Source of the DNA: Actinomycetota bacterium
Lineage (GTDB): Bacteria; Actinomycetota; Humimicrobiia; Humimicrobiales; Humimicrobiaceae
Reading direction: 5' to 3'
DNA length: 5,731 nucleotides
NCBI GenBank assembly: GCA_016783985.1
Contig: JADHVM010000071.1
Coordinates: forward strand, 1-5,731
Shown here: in pieces, positions 1-5,331 of the stretch
Layout: the number at the start of each line of letters is the position of its first letter
Position numbering within the stretch: the first letter of the stretch is position 1
Notes under the pieces: model-generated
What the model was told of the DNA's origin: nothing
The model's input: the letters and a program-made list of their open reading frames with translations, nothing else
Database searches by the model: none
Position numbers and translations under genes: made by a program

Positions 1-1
1 C

Positions 2-214
2 GAAGTAAGTGGTAAATTTCATGCAAAAGACATTGAAAAGAACTTGAGGTTAATTTCAGAAAGATTAAACTTAAGTTTTAGAAAAATTGCAGAAGTGATA
101 AGAATAGCTATATGGAACAGCGCTATCAGTCCTCCTCTGTTTGAAACTATTGAAATACTGGGAAAAGAATTAACTTTAAAGAGGATAAATGAATATATGG
201 GTATTATATCATAA
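2..214 (+). CDS. gltX: Glutamyl-tRNA synthetase, C-terminal end (5' part outside window)
   Basis: The frame is open from the window edge to TAA at 212-214 and gives 70 residues. The segment SPPLFETIEILGKELTLKRI matches the very conserved C-terminus of bacterial GluRS (consensus SPPLFE-x-hydrophobic-x-x-LGKE-x-x-x-x-RI). It is preceded by FRKIAEVIRIAIW, the counterpart of the usual 'plRvAltG' helix. This is the end of the anticodon-binding domain. The full enzyme attaches glutamate to tRNA-Glu, and in many bacteria also to tRNA-Gln for later amidation by GatCAB. The part visible here cannot tell discriminating from non-discriminating enzymes. The gene converges on the ribbon-helix-helix gene, whose stop codon is only 8 bp away. 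The catalytic HIGH and KMSKS motifs would lie outside the window. Confidence 0.88.
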   Translation, partial: EVSGKFHAKDIEKNLRLISERLNLSFRKIAEVIRIAIWNSAISPPLFETIEILGKELTLKRINEYMGIIS

Positions 215-222
215 CCTGAAAA

Positions 223-489
223 TCATCTCTTATTTTTATTTTTAAGAGATTTTTTTAAATCCGACCTTAATTCTTTTATCTCTGAAACTATTTCACGTAA
301 GATTTGGGGAGTAAGCTCGTTAGATATAAAAAAACTTTTATCATTATTTCCAGATTTTAAATTACTTATTTTTTCTTTTATTAAACAACTGATAAATAAC
401 GATAATGATATATCCATATTTTCAGCAATTTTTTTTGCATTATCCACTAAGTCTTTATTTAATCTAAAGCTATACATCTTCTTAGTCAT
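223..489 (-). CDS. Small ribbon-helix-helix DNA-binding protein
   Basis: The product is 88 residues. The N-terminus reads as an RHH fold: a short strand MYSFRLN (5-11), helix A KDLVDNAKKIAENMD (12-26), a turn, then helix B SLFISCLIKEKI (about 30-41). The C-terminal half (about residues 58-88) is charged, probably helical, and ends in a Lys/Asn/Arg-rich tail. RHH proteins of this size are either toxin-antitoxin antitoxins or autoregulated repressors. No toxin-like ORF adjoins it, so a stand-alone regulator is more likely. It is divergent from the iscS-like gene across 182 bp, which makes that promoter a possible target. The ATG at 487-489 has no Shine-Dalgarno, and the promoter leaves only about 3 nt of leader. 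Met5 (475-477) is an alternative start that would still keep the whole strand. The family is seen by pattern only and the function is inferred. Confidence 0.68.
   Translation of the reverse strand: MTKKMYSFRLNKDLVDNAKKIAENMDISLSLFISCLIKEKISNLKSGNNDKSFFISNELTPQILREIVSEIKELRSDLKKSLKNKNKR
225..256 (+). terminator. Rho-independent terminator of gltX, inside the convergent gene
   Basis: Perfect 8-bp arms ATCTCTTA (225-232) and TAAGAGAT (243-250) enclose a 10-nt T-rich loop. A run of Ts follows through 256. It begins 11 bp after the gltX stop, as expected for its terminator. The hairpin DNA also encodes the last residues of the opposing small gene. The stem is AT-rich, so it may be weak. Confidence 0.7.
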
Positions 490-498
490 AATACTTAA

Positions 499-527
499 AT
501 ACTAAAGATTTATGACATATTTGTCAA
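499..527 (-). promoter_or_regulatory. Promoter of the ribbon-helix-helix gene
   Basis: Read on the minus strand, a perfect -35 TTGACA (522-527) is followed by a 17-bp spacer and TAGTAT (499-504), which matches four of six bases of the -10 consensus. The expected transcription start is near 492, only about 3 nt ahead of the annotated ATG. The mRNA would therefore be leaderless or nearly so. Confidence 0.6.
513..526. promoter_or_regulatory. Candidate operator, inverted repeat over the -35 box
   Basis: TGACA (513-517) and TGTCA (522-526) form a perfect 5-bp inverted repeat with a 4-bp TATT spacer. It covers the -35 box and part of the spacer of the ribbon-helix-helix gene's promoter. The surrounding TATGACATA (511-519) recurs exactly at 549-557, 38 bp away. 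RHH proteins commonly bind short repeats over their own promoter, so autorepression is a reasonable inference. Binding is not shown by the sequence. Confidence 0.42.
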
Positions 528-531
528 CAAT

Positions 532-572
532 ATCAACTATTAAAAGCATATGACATAAGATATTAAGTTGAT
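532..572. repeat. Interrupted inverted repeat in the divergent intergenic region
   Basis: ATCAACT (532-538) and AGTTGAT (566-572) are perfect 7-bp inverted arms 27 bp apart. They flank the second TATGACATA copy (549-557). The repeat lies between the divergent ribbon-helix-helix and iscS-like genes and could belong to a shared control region. Sequence this AT-rich produces such repeats by chance fairly often. Confidence 0.3.
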
Positions 573-619
573 TTTTAGAATAATCTATTTAAAATGATTT
601 ATGTAATAATCAGTTTATT

Positions 620-645
620 ATTACTAATACTATAATAATAGTAAT
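620..645 (+). promoter_or_regulatory. Putative iscS-like promoter with flanking inverted repeat
   Basis: A consensus -10 TATAAT lies at 631-636, about 35 bp ahead of the iscS-like ATG. No recognisable -35 sits 16-18 bp upstream. The -10 is bracketed by perfect 7-bp inverted arms, ATTACTA (620-626) and TAGTAAT (639-645). A strong -10 without a -35, enclosed in a palindrome, suggests a regulated promoter. I do not recognise an IscR-type site. The assignment is tentative because the region is nearly all A and T. Confidence 0.35.
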
Positions 646-671
646 TATAATCAAACATAAAAGTAATTGTT

Positions 672-1838
672 ATGAGTAAAGAAAAAATTTTCTTTGATAA
701 TGCTTCCACTACAAGAGTTGATGATAGAGTTTTTGAATATATGAAGCCATATTTTAAAAAAAATTATGGTAACCCCTCAAGTCTTCATGATTTTGGAGAT
801 ATGGTAAGAAAAGCTCTGGACAAGGCAAGGGAACAGGCAGCCAGTCTAATTGGTGCAAATGAAGAAGAAATATACTTTACATCCTGCGGTACCGAATCAA
901 ATAATTTTGCCCTGTGGGGACTGGCTAGAGCTTATAAGGATAGAGGTAATCATATAATAACATCAAGTATAGAACATCTGTCAATTTTAAATCCTTTAAA
1001 AGAATTTGAAAAAGAAGGCTGGAAGGTAAGTCTGATCCCTGTAGATGAGAATGGTTTTATAAATCCTGAAAATATAAGAAAGGAAATAAGAAAAGATACT
1101 GTACTTGTATCCGTTATGCATGCAAATAATGAGGTGGGAACCATCCAGAGAATAAAAGAAATATCAAATATTACCAGAGAAAATAATATTTTATTTCACA
1201 GCGATGGTGCAGCCGCAGCGGGAATAATACCAGTAGATGTCAATGAATTGGGGGTAGATGCATACAGTTTCACCTCCCAGCAAATGTACGGCCCAAAAGG
1301 GGCTGCCGCTTTATATGTTAAAAAGGGTGTGAGAATAAAGCCACTTCTTTTGGGAGGCATTCAGGAGAGAGGAAGAAGAGCAGGAACTGAAAATGTCCCG
1401 GCTATTACCGGTTTTGGCAAGGCATGCGAGATAGCCGGAGATGAAATGGATAAAAATATTAAATATATATCTAAATTAAGAGATAACCTGATCAAAGGAA
1501 TAAATGACAGAATTAAAAATATAAAATTAAACGGACATCCTAAGGAAAGGACTCCCGGGAATGTCCACATAAGTTTTGAATTTATTGAGGGAGAATCAAT
1601 ACTGCTTATGTTGAATCTTGAAGGGATTGCTGCAGCCAGTGGATCTTCCTGCACGTCACAGGCACTAAAAAGCTCGCATGTTCTGCTGTCCATGGGCCTG
1701 TCCCCTACCATGGCACAGGGCTCAATCCTGTTTTCTCTTGGAAAGTATAATACTTTAAAAGAAGTAGATAGAGTCCTTGAAGTTCTTCCCTCGATTATAG
1801 ATAGATTGAGGAAAATGTCACCACTGTATAAGGAATAG
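672..1838 (+). CDS. IscS/NifS-family protein lacking the PLP lysine
   Basis: The product is 388 residues, a normal length for the family (E. coli IscS has 404). Family marks are clear: FDNASTT (8-14), TSCGTESNN (70-78), IEH with the PLP-stacking His102, HANNEVG (150-156), D178, RRAGTEN (235-241, the NifS-like form), and the long group I loop SGSSCTS with Cys327. The C-terminal MSPLYKE matches the tail that docks IscU. Active enzymes have S-x-H-K-x-x-GPKG and bind PLP on that lysine. Here the motif is TSQQMYGPKG, so His is Gln203 and Lys is Gln204 (CAA at 1281-1283). The PLP-contacting Gln is Ala181, and the Arg in SIRFSLG that binds the cysteine carboxylate is Leu353. Normal cysteine desulfurase activity is therefore unlikely. 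Because Cys327 and the IscU-docking tail remain, I infer a scaffold or cluster-assembly partner of the adjacent IscU. There is no convincing Shine-Dalgarno; the start is set by the family N-terminus. Confidence 0.93.
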   Translation: MSKEKIFFDNASTTRVDDRVFEYMKPYFKKNYGNPSSLHDFGDMVRKALDKAREQAASLIGANEEEIYFTSCGTESNNFALWGLARAYKDRGNHIITSSIEHLSILNPLKEFEKEGWKVSLIPVDENGFINPENIRKEIRKDTVLVSVMHANNEVGTIQRIKEISNITRENNILFHSDGAAAAGIIPVDVNELGVDAYSFTSQQMYGPKGAAALYVKKGVRIKPLLLGGIQERGRRAGTENVPAITGFGKACEIAGDEMDKNIKYISKLRDNLIKGINDRIKNIKLNGHPKERTPGNVHISFEFIEGESILLMLNLEGIAAASGSSCTSQALKSSHVLLSMGLSPTMAQGSILFSLGKYNTLKEVDRVLEVLPSIIDRLRKMSPLYKE

Positions 1839-1847
1839 TGAAAATAC

Positions 1848-1876
1848 TTGAAAGTAACAATTAAAAATAATATATT
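1848..1876 (+). promoter_or_regulatory. Internal promoter candidate ahead of iscU
   Basis: TTGAAA (1848-1853, five of six) and TATATT (1871-1876, five of six) are separated by exactly 17 bp in the 101-bp gap between the iscS-like gene and iscU. Transcription would start near 1883, giving a leader of about 57 nt. No terminator is visible between the two genes. iscU is therefore probably read both from the upstream promoter and from this one. Confidence 0.45.
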
Positions 1877-1939
1877 TGTTTAAACTTTAGAACCTGTATG
1901 AAATACTAAGTAATTTACATATTTTGAAAAGAGGTACAA

Positions 1940-2323
1940 ATGGTTATGTATAGCAAGAAAGTAATGGAGCATTTTATGTCTCCAAGAAATGTTGGAGAAA
2001 TAAAGAATGCAGACGGCATAGGTGAAATCGGAAATCCTGTCTGCGGTGATATGATGACTTTCTATATAAAAGTTAAGGATAATAAAATTGATGATGTAAA
2101 ATTTAAGACTTTCGGATGCGGTGCTGCAATTGCTGTATCAAGTATGGTCAGTGAAATGGCCAAAGGGGAAACCCTGGACGAAGCATTAAAAATTTCTAAC
2201 AAAAATGTCGCAAAAGAGCTCGGCGGCTTGCCTAAAAACAAACTTCACTGCTCGAATCTGGGTGCAGATGCATTGCATAAGGCTATCGAGAATTACAAGG
2301 AAAAACAAAAAAATAAAAAATAG
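1940..2323 (+). CDS. iscU: Fe-S cluster assembly scaffold IscU
   Basis: The product is 127 residues, the usual length for IscU. All three cluster-ligand cysteines are present: GNPVCGD (Cys35, with Asp37), FGCGAAIA (Cys60) and KLHCSNLGADAL (Lys101, His103, Cys104). The N-terminal YSKKVMEHFMSPRNVG is the classic IscU opening. IscU is the cytoplasmic scaffold on which [2Fe-2S] and [4Fe-4S] clusters are built. The LPPVK recognition site for the chaperone HscA, which precedes K-x-HC in proteobacterial IscU, is replaced by GLPKNK; this fits a system without HscA/HscB. A good Shine-Dalgarno AGAGG (1930-1934) is 5 nt before this ATG; Met3 is a possible but less well spaced start. The gene follows the iscS-like gene and is 17 bp upstream of the zinc-ribbon gene. 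The catalytic residues are intact, in contrast to its partner. Confidence 0.95.
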   Translation: MVMYSKKVMEHFMSPRNVGEIKNADGIGEIGNPVCGDMMTFYIKVKDNKIDDVKFKTFGCGAAIAVSSMVSEMAKGETLDEALKISNKNVAKELGGLPKNKLHCSNLGADALHKAIENYKEKQKNKK

Positions 2324-2330
2324 TATAAAT

Positions 2331-2335
2331 GGGAG
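2331..2335 (+). promoter_or_regulatory. Ribosome-binding site that sets the zinc-ribbon start
   Basis: GGGAG at 2331-2335 lies 5 nt before the ATG at 2341. The earlier in-frame ATG at 2329 overlaps this site and is preceded only by A/T-rich sequence with no Shine-Dalgarno. The downstream ATG is therefore the better start. Confidence 0.65.
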
Positions 2336-2340
2336 TCTAT

Positions 2341-2532
2341 ATGACTGAAAAAGAATCAAAAAGCAAAGGCAGAAAATCACCGTGCAGATGCCCTTACTGC
2401 GACATGGAGCTGGAGAGCAGCGAAGTGGAATATTGTTCTTTCTGCAATTTCAAAGTCAGCCATTGTACAGCATGCAGCTATCCGGTTTCAGATAAAATGG
2501 AAAAATGTCCCAACTGCGGAGCAAAATTATAG
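2341..2532 (+). CDS. Small double zinc-ribbon protein
   Basis: From the ATG at 2341 the product is 63 residues; the earlier ATG at 2329 would add four. After a basic, Ser/Lys-rich N-terminus come four CxxC knuckles: C17-x-x-C20 with C32-x-x-C35, then C42-x-x-C45 with C56-x-x-C59, plus an extra Cys15. The pairing suggests two consecutive rubredoxin-like zinc ribbons, each binding one metal with four cysteines. There is no signal peptide or membrane segment, so it should be cytoplasmic. It is the last gene of the iscS-like/iscU cassette, 17 bp after iscU, so co-transcription and a role with IscU (metal delivery, cluster handling or regulation) are inferred. I do not recognise the specific family. 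Zn-ribbon proteins are diverse, and an unrelated housekeeping role is possible. Confidence 0.75.
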   Translation: MTEKESKSKGRKSPCRCPYCDMELESSEVEYCSFCNFKVSHCTACSYPVSDKMEKCPNCGAKL

Positions 2533-2751
2533 GAATATACAGCAGTAAATTAAGATTATGAATAAAGATAATAATATTTTTACTTTTTATATTAAAAAAA
2601 CCGAGTAACCTTTAAGCTCCCCTACTTTTTATGCGATTCCTCTATTTAATGCAATTATATTGTACCGAATATTAATTCCTGCAGAATCCGCTAACTCTAA
2701 TTATATAATATAAATGTTCTACTATTTTTCAGCTCTTTACATTATTATATT
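2533..2751. other. Gene-free AT-rich spacer
   Basis: I find no credible coding sequence on either strand between the zinc-ribbon stop and the tRNA promoter. The longest ATG-initiated frames I traced are under about 20 codons and lack ribosome-binding sites. No convincing hairpin terminator for the iscU cassette is visible. The T-rich stretch around 2576-2592 is the only weak candidate. A slightly GC-richer patch near 2601-2640 shows no symmetry that I can support. Confidence 0.5.
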
Positions 2752-2786
2752 TTGCCACTTTATAAAATTTCTGATAGCATTATAAT
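2752..2786 (+). promoter_or_regulatory. tRNA-Gln promoter region
   Basis: Two overlapping readings are possible. TTGCCA (2752-2757) with a 17-bp spacer leads to TAGCAT (2775-2780, four of six). Alternatively, the consensus TATAAT at 2781-2786 is the -10, with a poor -35. The latter would start transcription about 5 nt before the mature tRNA. The -10 lies inside a perfect 14-bp palindrome, AGCATTATAATGCT (2776-2789). Confidence 0.5.
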
Positions 2787-2797
2787 GCTTTTCATAT

Positions 2798-2871
2798 TGG
2801 GGAGTCGTCTAGAGGTAGGACATGCGGCTCTGGACCGTAGAGCGGAGGTTCGAGTCCTCCCTCCCCAGCCA
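2798..2871 (+). tRNA. tRNA-Gln (anticodon CUG)
   Basis: The complete cloverleaf can be drawn. The acceptor TGGGGAG (2798-2804) pairs with CTCCCCA (2861-2867). The D stem is GTC/GAC. The anticodon stem TGCGG/CCGTA holds the loop CTCTGGA, giving anticodon CTG at 2830-2832, which reads CAG. The variable loop is GAGC, and the T stem GGAGG/CCTCC holds loop TTCGAGT. The discriminator is G2868, followed by an encoded CCA (2869-2871). The U1-A72 pair and G73 are normal identity features of bacterial tRNA-Gln. It is 74 nt with CCA and has a short four-base variable loop. It converges on the P-loop gene, whose stop is 20 bp away. Confidence 0.96.
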
Positions 2872-2891
2872 TAATTGCCTCACCATCATTT

Positions 2892-4649
2892 TTAGGGGAG
2901 ACTGTAAATAATTTTTAACAATTCCTTAGCAGCTTCTTCCGGACCCGTAATCTCATAACCTTTTATGCCTAACCTCGTCCTAAACTGTCCTACAAATATT
3001 CCCTCCTTAAAAAATACCTCAAAATAAATACTGGAAATTTTATCATGCAGCTCTCTATATTGGAGCGGGCCAAAAATATTTGCAAAATAAGAATGAGTAA
3101 GGCCAGTAGAAGTAGTAGTTCCTTTACTCATAACCATACCTTCTTTAAAAATTTTAAGAGCATCGTTTGAATTTTGAAACTTCTCTATTACTGGATGCTC
3201 TTCATCAATTTCTTCATAATTATTGGCATATAAAACATAATTAATCTTGTAGCCTTTAATTACATTATTAAATGAATTAACCGGAATTACAATTCTGGCA
3301 TTTATCTGGTTTGCGCTCATAATAATCGCCCTGTCAATTTGTCCGAAAGCATATCCGGGTTGTAAATCATCCAACCTCAAAAATGCTCCTATTTCACTGC
3401 CGTAACCAACTGGCTGTCCATTTTCAAGCTCTATTGAACCCATGTCATCAGCAATAATCATCAAGTCTGCTATTGGATCTTTGCCAATAACTCTTAGAGC
3501 TTCCAACGTTTCAGATTTTCCTGCTCCGGTATCACCTATAATTAAAATAGTTGATTCTTTTCCGTTCTTTAAATTTATTTTTACTAATGCCCCGTGAAAA
3601 GGTAAATTACCATTTTTCATTATTTTTATATTGTGCAGTGTTAAAATCATTTTTTTAAGATATCCGAAATATCCGAATTCATCCCGGCTTGGCACTGCTG
3701 CAACAATAAGATTATTATCTTCATCATCAAAAAATACTGTAGGGAGATTTCCAAAACAATCCAGATATTCATCAGGCACTCCAAACAAATAAACAGCATC
3801 GGGTTTTCTTGTTAAATCTTTGTCATTTGCTAATTCAAAAAGGTTGCATAATGAAAAACCAAGCTCAAAAAATTTATTATGAAAATAAACAAGAATAAGT
3901 AGCTTGCCGACTTTTGCAGGGTAGCATAGCCATTCATCGTTTATTATATTAATTAATTCAAATGGATTTTGGTCTACTTTTCTAAATTGTCCGGTTCTTT
4001 TATTCATAGGAGGATTCAGGACTAGTGGAGGGTACATGAGAATCTGACGTATTACAGGAACATTATTTAATTGATTGTATTGCTCTTGCGGAAATAGAAT
4101 AGTTCCCGGAGCCACAATTGATGCAATCTCTGAACCTGCGCTAACCTGCCGATAAACTCTTGGATGATCTCCTGTAATATTCTCCTGAATATTCCTGTAT
4201 GTAAATCTAATAAGATGAGTCAATTGTTCTATAGTTTCATTAAATGTTCTGTACGGTCTTTTATCTAATGTATCAAGGTCTGAATTACAAATAACAAACC
4301 TATCAAAACTTCTCCAATAATTATATAGGTATTCAATAAAGTCATTAAACAAATTGATCTCTTTCATGAATATTTCAGAATCTTTTAAAATTCCAGGAAT
4401 TAATGAAATCGGCAACCTTACAAGATATTTTAAAGCATCTACAAGAAGGGTAATTTGATTTTCGCTTATACTGACACTGCCAAAAATGTTTAGTAAAGTA
4501 GAATTTCTTCTTGAAAGATTTTTAATACATCTTTTTAAGATTTCAAGAAATAACTCACTGTTTATAAGCTCTTCAGGAGTTTCACACAATCGCTTATTGA
4601 TTTTAATTATTACTTTTTTTTCAAATATTGTATGTGAATAATTTTTCAT
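2892..4649 (-). CDS. HprK/PEPCK-fold P-loop protein, substrate unknown
   Basis: The product is 585 residues with no signal peptide or membrane segment. The C-terminal third carries a nucleotide-binding core in the order seen in PEP carboxykinase: PFHGALV (350-356, in the position of the PEPCK metal-binding HCSAN motif), the P-loop GDTGAGKSE (372-380), IADDMG (399-404, like the PEPCK kinase-2 Asp pair), NARIVIP (450-456, like the NTRVSYP arginine strand), and KGTTTSTG (509-516). The P-loop is closer to HPr kinase (GxSGxGKSE) than to the PEPCK form GLSGTGKT. Residues 1 to about 160 look helical and unlike either family. A conserved-looking block follows (APGTILFP at 180-187; VIRQILMYPPLVLNPP at 199-214). 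I believe related proteins are annotated loosely as PEPCK-like in anaerobic bacteria, but no substrate can be assigned. It lies 87 bp downstream of the GmhB-like gene and may share its transcript. The ATG has only a weak AAAAG upstream. Confidence 0.72.
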   Translation of the reverse strand: MKNYSHTIFEKKVIIKINKRLCETPEELINSELFLEILKRCIKNLSRRNSTLLNIFGSVSISENQITLLVDALKYLVRLPISLIPGILKDSEIFMKEINLFNDFIEYLYNYWRSFDRFVICNSDLDTLDKRPYRTFNETIEQLTHLIRFTYRNIQENITGDHPRVYRQVSAGSEIASIVAPGTILFPQEQYNQLNNVPVIRQILMYPPLVLNPPMNKRTGQFRKVDQNPFELINIINDEWLCYPAKVGKLLILVYFHNKFFELGFSLCNLFELANDKDLTRKPDAVYLFGVPDEYLDCFGNLPTVFFDDEDNNLIVAAVPSRDEFGYFGYLKKMILTLHNIKIMKNGNLPFHGALVKINLKNGKESTILIIGDTGAGKSETLEALRVIGKDPIADLMIIADDMGSIELENGQPVGYGSEIGAFLRLDDLQPGYAFGQIDRAIIMSANQINARIVIPVNSFNNVIKGYKINYVLYANNYEEIDEEHPVIEKFQNSNDALKIFKEGMVMSKGTTTSTGLTHSYFANIFGPLQYRELHDKISSIYFEVFFKEGIFVGQFRTRLGIKGYEITGPEEAAKELLKIIYSLP

Positions 4650-4700
4650 CTTTTTATATTTATCTAATTTTTATAAGGTTTTTTAATAAAACATCTATGC

Positions 4701-4728
4701 TATATAAAGTATTTTAACAAGTAAACAA
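4701..4728 (-). promoter_or_regulatory. Weak promoter candidate ahead of the P-loop gene
   Basis: On the minus strand TTGTTT (4723-4728) and TATATA (4701-4706) are separated by 16 bp, with four of six matches each. The spacer contains AAAGTATTTTA (plus strand, 4706-4716), identical to a half-site of the palindrome at the upstream gene's promoter. The match is weak, and read-through from the upstream gene is an alternative. Confidence 0.25.
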
Positions 4729-4736
4729 CTTTTATT

Positions 4737-5285
4737 TTAAAATTTGTCAGACAAACTTTGAATTAAAAGGGTGGCATCATAGATATTTTTTGATATTAAA
4801 AACTCTGTGTTGCCTTGAATCTCCTGTAAATGTTTCTTACCATGTCCAGTTAGCAAAAATATACTAGTCATTTGTGCTCTGTAACTCATTTCTACATCAC
4901 AAGGATGATCACCAACAACAAACGATTCTCTCATATTTAATTTATATTTTTTTATCGCTTTTTCTACAAAATAAGTTTTGGGTTTACGGCATACACAATC
5001 ATCTTCTTCCGTGTGAGGACAATAATATACTTCTTCAATTTTTAAACCTTCTTTTCCCAAAATATTGAAATACTCTTTGTTAAATTTTAAAAAATCTTCT
5101 TCCGTAAAATTTCTTTTCCCAATTCCTGCCTGATTAGTAATAATAAATAATAAAAATTTCTTTTGTAAAATTGCCATTGATTCCAGGGCATCTGATATAA
5201 ATTTGAGCTTTTCAACAGTATATAAATCTCCTATATCTTCGTTTATTGTTCCATCCCTATCCAAAAAAACTGCTCTTTTTATCAT
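4737..5285 (-). CDS. HAD-IIIA phosphatase, GmhB / histidinol-phosphatase type
   Basis: The product is 182 residues, close to GmhB (E. coli 191). HAD motif I is FLDRDGT, with nucleophile Asp9 and acid/base Asp11. Motif II is ITNQAGIGK (Thr50, Asn51). Motif III is CRKPK (Arg100, Lys101). Motif IV is VVGDHPCDVEM (Asp126, Asp130). A zinc site typical of this subfamily is present as C89-P-H91 and C97-V-C99. Known members remove phosphate from D-glycero-D-manno-heptose 1,7-bisphosphate at C7, or act as histidinol-phosphatase. No other heptose or histidine genes are visible here, so the substrate is open. A clear AGAGG (5293-5297) lies 7 nt before the ATG. The protein is soluble and cytoplasmic. It is the first gene of a possible minus-strand pair with the P-loop protein. 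Confidence 0.88.
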   Translation of the reverse strand: MIKRAVFLDRDGTINEDIGDLYTVEKLKFISDALESMAILQKKFLLFIITNQAGIGKRNFTEEDFLKFNKEYFNILGKEGLKIEEVYYCPHTEEDDCVCRKPKTYFVEKAIKKYKLNMRESFVVGDHPCDVEMSYRAQMTSIFLLTGHGKKHLQEIQGNTEFLISKNIYDATLLIQSLSDKF

Positions 5286-5303
5286 TAAAAAACCTCTAAT
5301 CTC

Positions 5304-5331
5304 AATATATTAGAAAATACTTTTCTGACAA
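5304..5331 (-). promoter_or_regulatory. Promoter of the GmhB-like gene
   Basis: On the minus strand TTGTCA (5326-5331, five of six) and TATATT (5304-5309, five of six) are separated by 16 bp. Transcription would begin near 5297, leaving a short leader that overlaps the AGAGG ribosome-binding site. A long palindrome overlaps the spacer and -35. Confidence 0.6.

Noticed and set aside
950..1144. 64-residue minus-strand ORF inside the iscS-like gene
   Set aside because: It is fully covered by a well-conserved gene on the other strand and has no recognisable motif or ribosome-binding site.
1361..1711. 116-residue minus-strand ORF inside the iscS-like gene
   Set aside because: It is the complement of conserved IscS motifs; the Ser/Pro/Leu/Ile-rich composition is typical of an antisense shadow.
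1878..1885. GTTTAAAC palindrome between the iscS-like gene and iscU
   Set aside because: It is a short palindrome in AT-rich DNA with no second copy and no clear relation to the promoter beyond proximity.
2186..2380. 64-residue minus-strand ORF, very Phe/Leu-rich, over the iscU end
   Set aside because: The apparent membrane-like composition is the antisense of Lys-rich coding sequence; it spans the iscU stop and the zinc-ribbon start.
2861..2900. CTCCCC (2861-2866) and GGGGAG (2895-2900) as a terminator hairpin after the tRNA
   Set aside because: The left arm is the tRNA acceptor 3' strand, already paired in the mature tRNA, and no T-run follows the right arm.
4874..5068. 64-residue plus-strand ORF inside the GmhB-like gene
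   Set aside because: It is antisense to the zinc-site and HAD motifs, which are clearly the conserved reading.
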